This document shows, piece by piece, positions 7,973 through 15,172 of a stretch of DNA of 41,476 nucleotides. The DNA lies in contig CAYZSO010000025.1 of assembly GCA_964479695.1 (NCBI GenBank), positions 1 through 41,476 of the forward strand, in the 5' to 3' direction. Both the position numbers and the translations under genes were made by a program. Under the pieces are notes generated by a model. The model was not told where the DNA came from and ran no database searches. It saw nothing but the letters and a program-made list of their open reading frames with translations. The DNA comes from JAAYZH01 sp964479695 (GTDB taxonomy: Bacteria > Bacillota > Clostridia > Saccharofermentanales > Fastidiosipilaceae). Position 1 is the stretch's first letter. Each line of letters begins with the position of its first letter.

Positions 7973-9298
7973 AATCTTGAGCGATTTGAAGTAGCCCAAG
8001 TACTCTGCGTTCTTGTCCAGCATTTCCTGTGTCATGTCATGAATCTCTTGCATACTCAGAACAGCCGCACTAAGAGGGTCAAAGAGGATCGCCTGGAACA
8101 CCTTGACCGGATCACCTTCAATAGCCGCTTGAACCGCTAATTCTTCGACTTTGGCCGAATGAGAAACCAAAAGTGAAAGTTGCGGCGGCAGAGTGTGAAT
8201 GCCCAAGGTCTTGATTCCGTCGCGAGTGGCGACAACCGGCACTTCTACGCATGCTGTTGGATCCACATTCGTGATCAGGCCATGATTCTGAAGGTTGGCA
8301 TTGAAAGTGAAAGGCTCGTGGCTGCCGTACATAGCATCGAAAATATAGGCTGCGTACTCATCTCCGCGCTCCAGTTCAACAACGCCATTCTCCAGCCACT
8401 CGTTGTATTCCGCTTCCCAAGTGTCTTCACGGTTGAGATATTCATCCAAAATGTAACCATAAGCGCCGGGATTCCAGCCGGTACCATGTGTGCAATATTT
8501 CTCGATCAAATCAGGACGCTTACGGAACCAGGGATTGTATTCTGAATTGTGGCCGGAGGATTCTGTCGAATAGTAGCCCAAGTGCTTAAACATCTCATTT
8601 CTGACCGGTTCAAAATTTGCTACCTCCGGACGCTTCATCGCCTCGCGAAGTTGCGGATACGCATCCACGCCATTGACCTTAAAGTCCAGATAAAAGGCCT
8701 GATGATTGATCCCGACACAGCGATAGGTAACGTCTGCCGGATCGGCTCCCAGCCACTCGGTCAACATTTCCGCCGTACCCTGGACGCTGTGGCACAAGCC
8801 GGTAACACTGATATCTGTCTGCTTCTGCAGGTAACTGACGAGCATAGCCATTGGATTCGTGTAATTCAGAACTATCGCATTCGGACACACTTCCTCGACG
8901 TCACGAATGATGTCGAGCATCACGGGAGCCGTGCGAAGGAAACGGAAAATTCCGGAAGGGCCTCTGGTATCACCAACACAGGTGTCAACACCATACTTCT
9001 TGGGAATTTCGATATCATGTCGCCAGACCTCGACGCCACCCTGGAGAATGGTAATCAAGACACCGTCAGCGTCCCGCAAGGCTTCACGCCGATCTAGGCT
9101 GGTCTTCACTTCCGCGTGATAGCCACCGGCCGCCAAAATCTTCTTCACACCTGCTTCCGCATAGCGAAGACGTTTCTCGTTGATATCCATCAACATGATT
9201 TCGCAGTCTTGAAATGCTTCGAATGTCATCAGATCTCGCACTAAATCACGAGTGAATTCAAACGATCCTGCCCCAATAAATGTGAATTTGCGCTTCAT
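7970..9298 (-). CDS. melA: GH4 alpha-galactosidase (MelA type)
   Basis: This is a cytoplasmic NAD- and Mn-dependent glycosidase of family GH4. The N-terminal Rossmann loop FIGAGSFEFTRDLV is followed by DTRGPSGIFRFLRT, NYTNPMAML at about residues 145-153, the metal-site motif CHSVQG (Cys169) and INHQAFYLDF with His199. CHSV after the NPM motif is the pattern of alpha-galactosidases rather than 6-phospho-glycosidases, which carry CN. Its 442 residues match the family. It is the first gene of the operon, downstream of two identical LacI-type operator candidates. Cleavage of alpha-GalNAc instead of alpha-Gal cannot be excluded given the AgaS and GatZ genes downstream. Confidence 0.9.
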   Translation of the reverse strand: MKRKFTFIGAGSFEFTRDLVRDLMTFEAFQDCEIMLMDINEKRLRYAEAGVKKILAAGGYHAEVKTSLDRREALRDADGVLITILQGGVEVWRHDIEIPKKYGVDTCVGDTRGPSGIFRFLRTAPVMLDIIRDVEEVCPNAIVLNYTNPMAMLVSYLQKQTDISVTGLCHSVQGTAEMLTEWLGADPADVTYRCVGINHQAFYLDFKVNGVDAYPQLREAMKRPEVANFEPVRNEMFKHLGYYSTESSGHNSEYNPWFRKRPDLIEKYCTHGTGWNPGAYGYILDEYLNREDTWEAEYNEWLENGVVELERGDEYAAYIFDAMYGSHEPFTFNANLQNHGLITNVDPTACVEVPVVATRDGIKTLGIHTLPPQLSLLVSHSAKVEELAVQAAIEGDPVKVFQAILFDPLSAAVLSMQEIHDMTQEMLDKNAEYLGYFKSLKI

Positions 9299-9315
9299 AT
9301 TCTGTCACCTTTCCC

Positions 9316-9330
9316 ATGTTTACTAAACAA
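9316..9330. promoter_or_regulatory. Operator candidate O1 for the LacI-family regulator
   Basis: ATGTTTACTAAACAA is present here and identically at 9469-9483. Its core TGTTTACTAAACA (9317-9329) is a perfect odd palindrome, the usual form of LacI-family operators. It overlaps AACAAATTTGTT (9326-9337), a second perfect palindrome. The site lies just upstream of the GH4 start codon. Confidence 0.75.
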
Positions 9331-9339
9331 ATTTGTTCG

Positions 9340-9368
9340 AATAGATTTGTTGATTGGTAATTAAGCAA
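9340..9368 (-). promoter_or_regulatory. Candidate sigma-A promoter for the GH4 operon
   Basis: On the minus strand TTGCTT (9363-9368) and TCTATT (9340-9345) are 17 nt apart. The -10 match is only moderate. Operator O1 would lie just downstream of it, where a repressor would block transcription. Confidence 0.4.
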
Positions 9369-9441
9369 TATTGTTCGGTTCATTGTTCCTTTAGCTTAAC
9401 ACGATTTCACGGTTTGTAAAGCCTTTTCCCGAAAATTTCTC

Positions 9442-9470
9442 TTGCTTTTCATATGAAACTGTCGTAAAAT
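9442..9470 (+). promoter_or_regulatory. Candidate promoter for the regulator/kinase pair
   Basis: TTGCTT (9442-9447), 17 nt, then TAAAAT (9465-9470). The -10 box overlaps the second operator candidate, which would allow autoregulation. Confidence 0.5.
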
Positions 9471-9483
9471 GTTTACTAAACAA
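9469..9483. promoter_or_regulatory. Operator candidate O2 for the LacI-family regulator
   Basis: This is an exact copy of the 15-nt O1 sequence, 153 nt away, between the -10 box and the start of the regulator gene. Two operators at this spacing could support looping. Confidence 0.75.
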
Positions 9484-9500
9484 CAATTCCGAGGTGAAAA

Positions 9501-10520
9501 ATGGCATCCATGCGTGATATTGCCCGTGAAGCTCAAGTGTCTGTGACCACTGTGTCACGAGTACTGGCGAATGATCCTGATTTCCAAGTGACTGAACAAA
9601 CGAGGTCTAGGGTCTTCGCGGCAGCGAAGGCTTTGGCCTATGTAATGAAGGAACCTGACCACCCCTATAGCCCTGCAACGCCGCAGAAGGTACTGCTGGG
9701 AGCTGTGCTGGCCATGACGACTGAGAAATATTCTGACCCATTTTTCGATTCAATTCTCGCCTCGGCGCGCGAAGAGAGCAGCAAGCACGGTGCGTACATT
9801 CAAATGACGCGTAATTTCAATGATTTGGATGACCCGGCTATCCTTGAAGAATTGTGCACGAGCGGGTTGTCCGGCCTGATTGTGATGGAGGAGCTGCCCT
9901 GTGAAGTGATGCAGAAACTCCGGGATTCAATTCCTCAGATCATCATGATCGACCAGCCGGATTCCCGTCTCAACGGTGTCGGCTACGACCATCTGGATGC
10001 CTCTTCGCAAATCATGACTTGTCTCTTGGAGCGAGGGTATAAACGAATTGCCTTTATCAGTGGCGGCACACCCCACACCGCTCTGGACGATTCCATCAGA
10101 CACCTGGTCTATCGAGAGTCGCTCCGTAAACAGGGCATTCCCTACGATCCTTCGCTTGTGAAGGACTGCCACTGGGACCTGAATGTCTGCGCTGCGCAAA
10201 CCCGTGAACTGATGGAAATGGAAGAGCGTCCCGATGCCATTATCGCCGGCTCTGACTCGCTGGCCTCGGCGATCCTCGGTGTCATTTACACCATGGGTTA
10301 CCGCTGCCCCCGGGATATTGGGGTCATTGGTTTTAATAACCTAAGTTTAAGTGCGCATCTGATCCCGCCGCTGACTACTGTGAATATTCCGACAGACGAA
10401 ATTGGCAAAATCGCCGTGCAGCGCCTGATGGAGATGATCTCCGGTCGCGGTGGCTCGGTCCGAAAAATCCTTGTGCCCAGCTCAATTGTTTTGCGCGATT
10501 CTTTGCGAAAGAAGGTTTGA
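9501..10520 (+). CDS. LacI/GalR-family transcriptional repressor
   Basis: The N-terminal helix-turn-helix (MRDIAREAQVSVTTVSRVLA) and the periplasmic-binding-protein-like sensor domain (AIIAGSDSLASAILGVIYTMG, IGVIGFNNLSLSAHLIPPLTTV) define a LacI-family regulator of about the usual length (339 residues). It is read away from the GH4 operon, and two identical 13-bp palindromes lie in the shared promoter region, so it most likely controls both directions in response to a galactoside or sugar phosphate. GAGGTG lies 4 nt before the ATG. Confidence 0.93.
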   Translation: MASMRDIAREAQVSVTTVSRVLANDPDFQVTEQTRSRVFAAAKALAYVMKEPDHPYSPATPQKVLLGAVLAMTTEKYSDPFFDSILASAREESSKHGAYIQMTRNFNDLDDPAILEELCTSGLSGLIVMEELPCEVMQKLRDSIPQIIMIDQPDSRLNGVGYDHLDASSQIMTCLLERGYKRIAFISGGTPHTALDDSIRHLVYRESLRKQGIPYDPSLVKDCHWDLNVCAAQTRELMEMEERPDAIIAGSDSLASAILGVIYTMGYRCPRDIGVIGFNNLSLSAHLIPPLTTVNIPTDEIGKIAVQRLMEMISGRGGSVRKILVPSSIVLRDSLRKKV

Positions 10521-10523
10521 ACC

Positions 10524-11594
10524 ATGAAACATGACTTTGGCATTGATGGCGGGAGTGGCGGTGTTGGCGGGGTTGGTGGGGTTGGTGGGGGTACGAAGAC
10601 TTCGGACATCGCTGGCGGTGAGACGGAGAAATATTACCTAGGCATTGACGGTGGGGGTACGAAGACGAAGTTTCTCTTAGCGAATGACCTTGGCGAAATC
10701 CGCGCCGAGTACACCGGCCCTACTACCCATTACATGCAAACCGGTTTCGAAGGTCTCACCGCAGTTCTTTCTGAGGGTCTGGATCAATGTCTAGCCCAAG
10801 CTTCGATCGCCGCCTCAGATATTAAGCGAGCGTACGCAGGCCTCGGTGCCTACGGCGAAATCCCCGCCGACAACGCTCCGATTTGCGAAGCCGCGGCGCG
10901 GGGTCTCCGCGGCATTCCACTTCAGGTCGGTAATGACGGTGAGAATGCGCTTGCCGGGGCCTTGGGTGGCAGCCCCGGCATCAATGTGGTTGCCGGCACA
11001 GGGTCCATTGCTTTTGGACGTAATGCCGACGGCGTTTTGAAACGTTGTGGTGGCTGGCATCAATGGTTAGGTGGTGACGAAGGCAGCGGCTATTGGTTCG
11101 GCCAAAGCCTCATCCACGCCTTCACCCGCCAGAGCGACGGTCGCGATCCCAAGACACTTCTCTATTTGCGTGTTCGTGAACATTTTCAGCTGACTGATGA
11201 TTTCGATCTTGTCCGCATTCTGATTACTGACTGGAGATACGACCGCACCCGAATTGCCAACCTTTCCTACTTGGCTGTCGACTTGGCGAACGACGGCGAC
11301 CCCTACGCCCTTTCATGGTTCTCCGATGGCGCTTTCTATCTTGCAGAACTCGCCATCACGCTCGCCTCCGAACTTTCGCTTCCCGCGGGCTCACCCGTCT
11401 CGGGCACTGGTGGAATGTTCAAACTGGACACTCTCCTTCTGCCTCCTTTCCGTGATCACATCGAAAAAGCCGGCCTCCGCTACCAAGATCCCCTCTTCCC
11501 TCCGGACAGAGGCGCATTAATTCTGGCCATGGGTGCTGGTGATTCTGGTGCTGGTGATGGTGATGGTGATGGTGGTGGTGCTGGTGTGGAGTGA
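10524..11594 (+). CDS. NAGK/BadF-type sugar kinase with repeat-expanded ends
   Basis: The core reads YYLGIDGGGTKTKFLLA (phosphate-binding loop 1), then GLGAYGE, VVAGTGSIAFGRN and WLGGDEGSGYWFG, as in N-acetylglucosamine kinases of the BadF/BadG ATPase family. It would phosphorylate a free hexosamine or hexose released in the cytoplasm. It starts 3 bp after the regulator gene. The N-terminus is odd: MKHDFGIDGG is followed by a Gly/Val repeat of 9-nt units (10548-10592) and a second partial phosphate-loop sequence GGGTKT before the real loop, as if the loop had been duplicated and expanded. The C-terminus ends in a Gly/Asp/Ala run that continues as a repeat past the stop. Confidence 0.85.
   Translation: MKHDFGIDGGSGGVGGVGGVGGGTKTSDIAGGETEKYYLGIDGGGTKTKFLLANDLGEIRAEYTGPTTHYMQTGFEGLTAVLSEGLDQCLAQASIAASDIKRAYAGLGAYGEIPADNAPICEAAARGLRGIPLQVGNDGENALAGALGGSPGINVVAGTGSIAFGRNADGVLKRCGGWHQWLGGDEGSGYWFGQSLIHAFTRQSDGRDPKTLLYLRVREHFQLTDDFDLVRILITDWRYDRTRIANLSYLAVDLANDGDPYALSWFSDGAFYLAELAITLASELSLPAGSPVSGTGGMFKLDTLLLPPFRDHIEKAGLRYQDPLFPPDRGALILAMGAGDSGAGDGDGDGGGAGVE
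10548..10592. repeat. In-frame 9-nt repeat at the kinase N-terminus
   Basis: Five 9-nt GGYGGNRKT-type units code Gly-Gly-Ser/Val repeats between two versions of the nucleotide-binding motif. Confidence 0.85.
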
Positions 11595-11700
11595 GGGTTG
11601 TTTGTGTTGGTGATGCTGGTGATGGTGATGATGCTGGTGCTGGTGTGGAGTGAGGGTTGTTTGTGTTGATGGTGGTGATGGTGATGGTGGTGTTGTAGGT
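11530..11700. repeat. GGTGAT-type repeats spanning the kinase stop codon
   Basis: GGTGATGGTGAT and related units run from the last codons of the kinase through its TGA and about 100 nt beyond. Within them a 30-nt segment at 11580-11609 recurs exactly at 11640-11669, giving a 60-nt period. That segment contains the stop codon. Confidence 0.85.
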
Positions 11701-11856
11701 TCGTGAGCATTCAAGTTTAGTGTATGGGGGAACGCTCAGCTACGGCTAATTGTTTCAATTTCCAGTTTTTTCTGTATCCAACTGACTGGGTAGGAACGCA
11801 AGTTGCTACTTATTGCTATAAGTGCGACTTCGTTCTTGTTCTGAGGATTTGGAATG

Positions 11857-12293
11857 AACTAAGCCAAAAAATTTTTCCAAACTGGTTCGGATCCAGAAAC
11901 TTGCGACATCAAACATTTTCCAAGAAGATCTTGACACTTGTTTTACAGCCAGATGAATGATTACTGACCTAAAAACAGAAATTATTGAATGAATACTGAC
12001 CTCGACGATATCATGATCTGCTAAAAGCACATGACAAACAGAAATAGACCTTCCAAAATGCAGAGTCTCCCGATCCGATGTCGCAAGTTTCCTGATCCGA
12101 ACCAACTTGCAAATGAGATAACAATTCCTCTAAGCTTCAAAGAATAAGTGTAGGAGAAATATGCTGCAAGAACAGCTCCGCCAATAAGAACTTCAACGCA
12201 ACAGAACAAATTCAGAAACAATACGTCGCCAATACCGCTCCGCCAACAAAAACTCACTACATATGTTTAAAGATAAACTTATGTAGTCGAAAT
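11857..12293. repeat. Long direct repeat, copy 2
   Basis: This matches 58-555 in the same orientation, from AACTAAGCC to TAGTCGAAAT, with frequent point differences and lacking one roughly 60-nt block. The two copies bracket exactly the GH4/ABC/AgaS/GatZ/MFS operon and its regulator and kinase. Confidence 0.85.
11883..12104. repeat. Inverted-arm element inside repeat copy 2
   Basis: The arms at 11883-11908 and 12079-12104 are reverse complements with two mismatches in 26, and enclose the same length as in copy 1. Confidence 0.7.
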
Positions 12294-12318
12294 CATTAAA
12301 ACTAATGATGCGCAGACA

Positions 12319-12346
12319 AATAGGCCGGAACAATAACCGGCCTATT
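12319..12346 (-). terminator. Terminator-like hairpin after the DUF4870 gene
   Basis: AATAGGCCGG (12319-12328) and CCGGCCTATT (12337-12346) form a perfect 10-bp stem with an 8-nt loop. It lies 160 nt downstream of the DUF4870 stop. The T-run is weak on both strands, so it may be factor-dependent or bidirectional. Confidence 0.6.
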
Positions 12347-12505
12347 CGTCCTTTGGGAGATTAGTATGCTGTTTACTTGCTTTTTATTTGCTGCTCCAAA
12401 GAGAATCTGGTCTCTTCCATCTCCGCTTCTGAAGATTGTGAATTGCTCTGCAATCAGCACCCCAGCCGACGCTATGTCAGTAGTCTTAATCCTGCGAACA
12501 TGTGA

Positions 12506-12973
12506 TCAGCTTTGCGCGCGGTTTGAGAACTTCTCAGCTAGGCTGCCGATGAGAGGGATGTGAGTTTCTTTGTATTGGTAGGCACCAATCATTGCGATAA
12601 CGGCGAAGACGGTGATTGCAATCGAAACGAGAAGTCCAATGATAGAAATAACGCCAAATGCCCCTAAACGAACCGCACCGACATTCGAATAATTGAAGAG
12701 CATCGTACTCAATAGTCCCCCGATAATCACAGAGAGAATGAAGTTAATGATGGATCCGACAGCTTGAAGCAGAAAAGCCTGCATTGAATGGAACTTGATG
12801 AATCGGCTGTCTTTCTCAAGGAAGAAAAGCACCAGCGGCGCCAGCCAGGCGACATATCTTATCCCCGGGATCCAGCCAATGACTGTTGTCGCCAGATAGG
12901 CCAGTAGCGCCATAATGTTGGCGTCGATATTGCCAAGAGATGATTTGTGTGGAGGATATACTTCGTTTTTCAT
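12506..12973 (-). CDS. DUF4870/Tic20-like small membrane protein
   Basis: The 155-residue protein has about four hydrophobic segments. It shows the DUF4870 pattern: an early helix NIMALLAYL, a Pro-containing turn, LVLFFLEKDSRFIKFHSMQAFLLQ between TM2 and TM3, and a C-terminal IPLIGSLAEKF. Family members are membrane proteins of unknown function. It stands alone on the minus strand with its own AAGGAG and a hairpin downstream, so it is probably monocistronic and unrelated to the flanking sugar operons. Confidence 0.8.
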   Translation of the reverse strand: MKNEVYPPHKSSLGNIDANIMALLAYLATTVIGWIPGIRYVAWLAPLVLFFLEKDSRFIKFHSMQAFLLQAVGSIINFILSVIIGGLLSTMLFNYSNVGAVRLGAFGVISIIGLLVSIAITVFAVIAMIGAYQYKETHIPLIGSLAEKFSNRAQS

Positions 12974-13152
12974 AGTCGGCTCCTTTCAGTTTGAAGGAAA
13001 ATAACTAAGGGTATTGTCTAGCATCTTAGCTGACAACCTTATTGTACACATTCTACTTTACGGTGCTGTAATTATTGGATAATTCTTTTCTATTGTGTGG
13101 ACAAATGTTTAACAAATCTCTTAATTGTCTCGCAACACACAACTTTCCACTT

Positions 13153-13207
13153 GACCCTACGCAAACCCTACGCTAACCCTACGCAAACCAAGCGCAAACC
13201 CTACGCC
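13153..13207. repeat. Stop-anchored 11-nt tandem array at the end of the permease gene
   Basis: Five 11-nt units of AACCCTACGCA type fill 13153-13207. The last plus-strand unit carries the permease stop codon (CTA on the plus strand at 13201-13203). Confidence 0.92.
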
Positions 13208-14025
13208 TTAATGCCCGCAGAGGCAACGCCCTGGATGAAATACTTTTGGAAGAAGAAGAACATCAGGACCAAGGGGATCACGGCCATGACTGCGCCAGCC
13301 ATTTGCAAAGGGTATTCGGTCGCATAACGGCCTTGAAGAGAAGACAATGCAGGCCCTAGGGTCATTTTGTCGGGGCTGGTGTTTACGATCAAAGGCCACA
13401 TGAAATCGTTCCAAGCAAACTTTATCGTAAAGATCGCAAGAGAAACGAAGCCGGGCCCAATAAGCGGAGACATGATTTGTCCGTAAATGCGGAACTGTCC
13501 GCAGCCATCAAGAACAGCCGCTTCCTCAAGTTCCTTTGGCAGAGCCATGTAGAATTGCCGCATGAGGAACGTGCCGAAGGCGCTGAACATATTGGGAATA
13601 AAGAGCGCCGGGATGGTATCGAGTAAACCCATTTTCTGAATCAGCAAATACTGTGGCATCAGGAAGATCTGCCCGGGAACCATCAGTACAGATAGAATCA
13701 GGACAAAAAGGAATTTTTTCAGAGGAAACTCAATTCTGGCAAAGGCATAACCGGCCATACTGCAAATGGCAAGTTGGACAACGGTCGTCACAACCGTGGA
13801 GATAATCGTGTTCAGGTAGACTTGGCCAAAGGGTAGCGACTCAGTAATTCTGGTATAGGCATCTGTGCGGAAGGTTTCCGGGAAAAAGGTCGGCGGGATT
13901 TTCATCGCTTCGCCTGTTCCTTTGAAGGATGTCAAGACCATCCAAACGAAAGGGAATGCCACAAAGACAACCCCTGACAGCAGGATAATATGAGTAATAA
14001 CGTTTTGACTTTTTATCTTTTTCAT
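13201..14025 (-). CDS. ABC sugar transporter permease, MalG type (second system)
   Basis: The 274-residue inner-membrane permease has about six hydrophobic segments, the EAA loop LPKELEEAAVLDGCGQFR near residue 175 and the typical ending YFIQGVASAGIKA. It is the last gene of the second ABC operon, 9 bp after the MalF-type gene. The neighbours suggest an oligosaccharide substrate cleaved by the adjacent GH101/GH129-like enzyme. TAGGAG precedes the ATG. Confidence 0.92.
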   Translation of the reverse strand: MKKIKSQNVITHIILLSGVVFVAFPFVWMVLTSFKGTGEAMKIPPTFFPETFRTDAYTRITESLPFGQVYLNTIISTVVTTVVQLAICSMAGYAFARIEFPLKKFLFVLILSVLMVPGQIFLMPQYLLIQKMGLLDTIPALFIPNMFSAFGTFLMRQFYMALPKELEEAAVLDGCGQFRIYGQIMSPLIGPGFVSLAIFTIKFAWNDFMWPLIVNTSPDKMTLGPALSSLQGRYATEYPLQMAGAVMAVIPLVLMFFFFQKYFIQGVASAGIKA

Positions 14026-14034
14026 AGCGCTCTC

Positions 14035-14925
14035 CTACTGGTAAGTAACCCATTTTTTCTGTGCTGCCAGTTGGATCAGAGTAACAAACATAATGACAAC
14101 AAAAATCGCAATCGAGATCGCAGCAGCATAGCCCCGCTCACCATATTCAAAAGCATTGATATAGAAATGCCTGACAACCGTCTGTGTCGAATTGTACGCG
14201 GGATTCGTTTTGCTGACCATCATGTAAACAGTATCGAACACCTGGAATCCACTGATCACTCCCGTAATTGACACGAAAAACAAGGTTGGGCTGAGCAAAG
14301 GCAACGTGATTTTCGTAAATTTATTGAAAAACCCGGCACCATCAATTTCAGCGGCTTCATAATATGTTTCCGGAATTCCCTGCATGCCGGCCAGAAGGAT
14401 CACCATGTTGTAACCAGCAGACATCCAGATTCCCACAACCATCACTGCATAAAGAGCCGTTGCCGGATCTGTGAGCCAATTGTGACCGGAGAAACCCAGG
14501 GCTTTCAGTCCGGCATTCAAAATGCCCATTTGCTCGTTATAAATCCATTTCCACACCAGAGCCACCGCAGCAGACATGGTGATCGAAGGCAAGAAATAAA
14601 TTACGCGGTAAATGGATTTGCCCTTTATGTTTGTATTCATCAGTGCCGCCAGAATCGTCGAGATCAAAAGCCCAACAGGCACAGTAATCAGGACATATTT
14701 CAGTGAATTCACGAAACTCTGCCAGACATTTGTATCCGCGAACAACCTGCGATAGTTGTCTAAACCAGTGAATGTCGCAACATTGAATTTATTCACGTCA
14801 TTGAAACTGAACCAAAAATTTTGCACAGAGGGCCAGATGTAAAAAATCAGCAGACCAATCAGTACAGGGGCGATGAAGATATAGGCGGCAATCCAGTCCT
14901 TCTTCTTACGGTTTGTTAATGTCAT
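14035..14925 (-). CDS. ABC sugar transporter permease, MalF type (second system)
   Basis: The 296-residue permease has about six membrane segments and the EAA loop IPETYYEAAEIDGAGFF. I chose the ATG at 14925 (MTLTNRKKKDW) because AAGGAGGG lies 5 nt upstream; an in-frame ATG 14 codons earlier has no ribosome binding site and lies in repeat sequence. It pairs with the MalG-type permease downstream and the binding protein upstream. Confidence 0.92.
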   Translation of the reverse strand: MTLTNRKKKDWIAAYIFIAPVLIGLLIFYIWPSVQNFWFSFNDVNKFNVATFTGLDNYRRLFADTNVWQSFVNSLKYVLITVPVGLLISTILAALMNTNIKGKSIYRVIYFLPSITMSAAVALVWKWIYNEQMGILNAGLKALGFSGHNWLTDPATALYAVMVVGIWMSAGYNMVILLAGMQGIPETYYEAAEIDGAGFFNKFTKITLPLLSPTLFFVSITGVISGFQVFDTVYMMVSKTNPAYNSTQTVVRHFYINAFEYGERGYAAAISIAIFVVIMFVTLIQLAAQKKWVTYQ

Positions 14926-14949
14926 CTTATCCCTCCTTATAGCGGAGAT

Positions 14950-15120
14950 TGTAGTGCCAAGCGCCAAGCGTCATGCGCTGTGTGCAAGAGACGTGCATCG
15001 TACGCCATACATCGTGTGCAGCGCCGTGCATCGTGCGCCATACAACGTGAGCAACGTGCCACTCGCAGCGTGTGCGCCATACAATGCGCCAAGTGCCACA
15101 CGCAACATAGCATCTAACGT
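14950..15120. repeat. Intercistronic imperfect repeat (TTGTATGGCGCAC type)
   Basis: The 247-nt gap between binding-protein and permease genes contains repeated GTATGGCGCAC and GATGCACG segments on the minus strand, at irregular spacing of about 40-45 nt. No coding function is supported; short open frames here are by-products of the repeat. Confidence 0.65.
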
Positions 15121-15124
15121 ACCA

Positions 15125-15161
15125 AAATGCTCCTGACCAACAGCAGCGGGCAGGAGCATTT
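15125..15161 (-). promoter_or_regulatory. Intercistronic hairpin after the second binding-protein gene
   Basis: AAATGCTCCTG (15125-15135) and CAGGAGCATTT (15151-15161) form a perfect 11-bp stem with a 15-nt loop, 11 nt after the binding-protein stop. It is the counterpart of the hairpin at 6412-6441 and may terminate part of the transcripts or protect their 3' end. Confidence 0.8.
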
Positions 15162-15172
15162 CAGTAATAGGC

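Larger units (their letters stand above)
11701..12505. other. Gene-free stretch with long repeat copy 2 and a hairpin
   Basis: I see no supported gene here. The stretch holds unique sequence to 11856, the second copy of the long direct repeat (11857-12293), the hairpin at 12319-12346 and about 160 nt downstream of the DUF4870 gene. Confidence 0.75.

Noticed and set aside
11480..11714. His/Thr-rich minus-strand open frames
   Set aside because: These are complements of the GGTGAT repeat across the kinase stop codon.
14954..15159. Short open frames rich in Ala/Pro or Ala/Leu in both directions
   Set aside because: They arise from the intercistronic GTATGGCGCAC repeats and have no ribosome binding sites.
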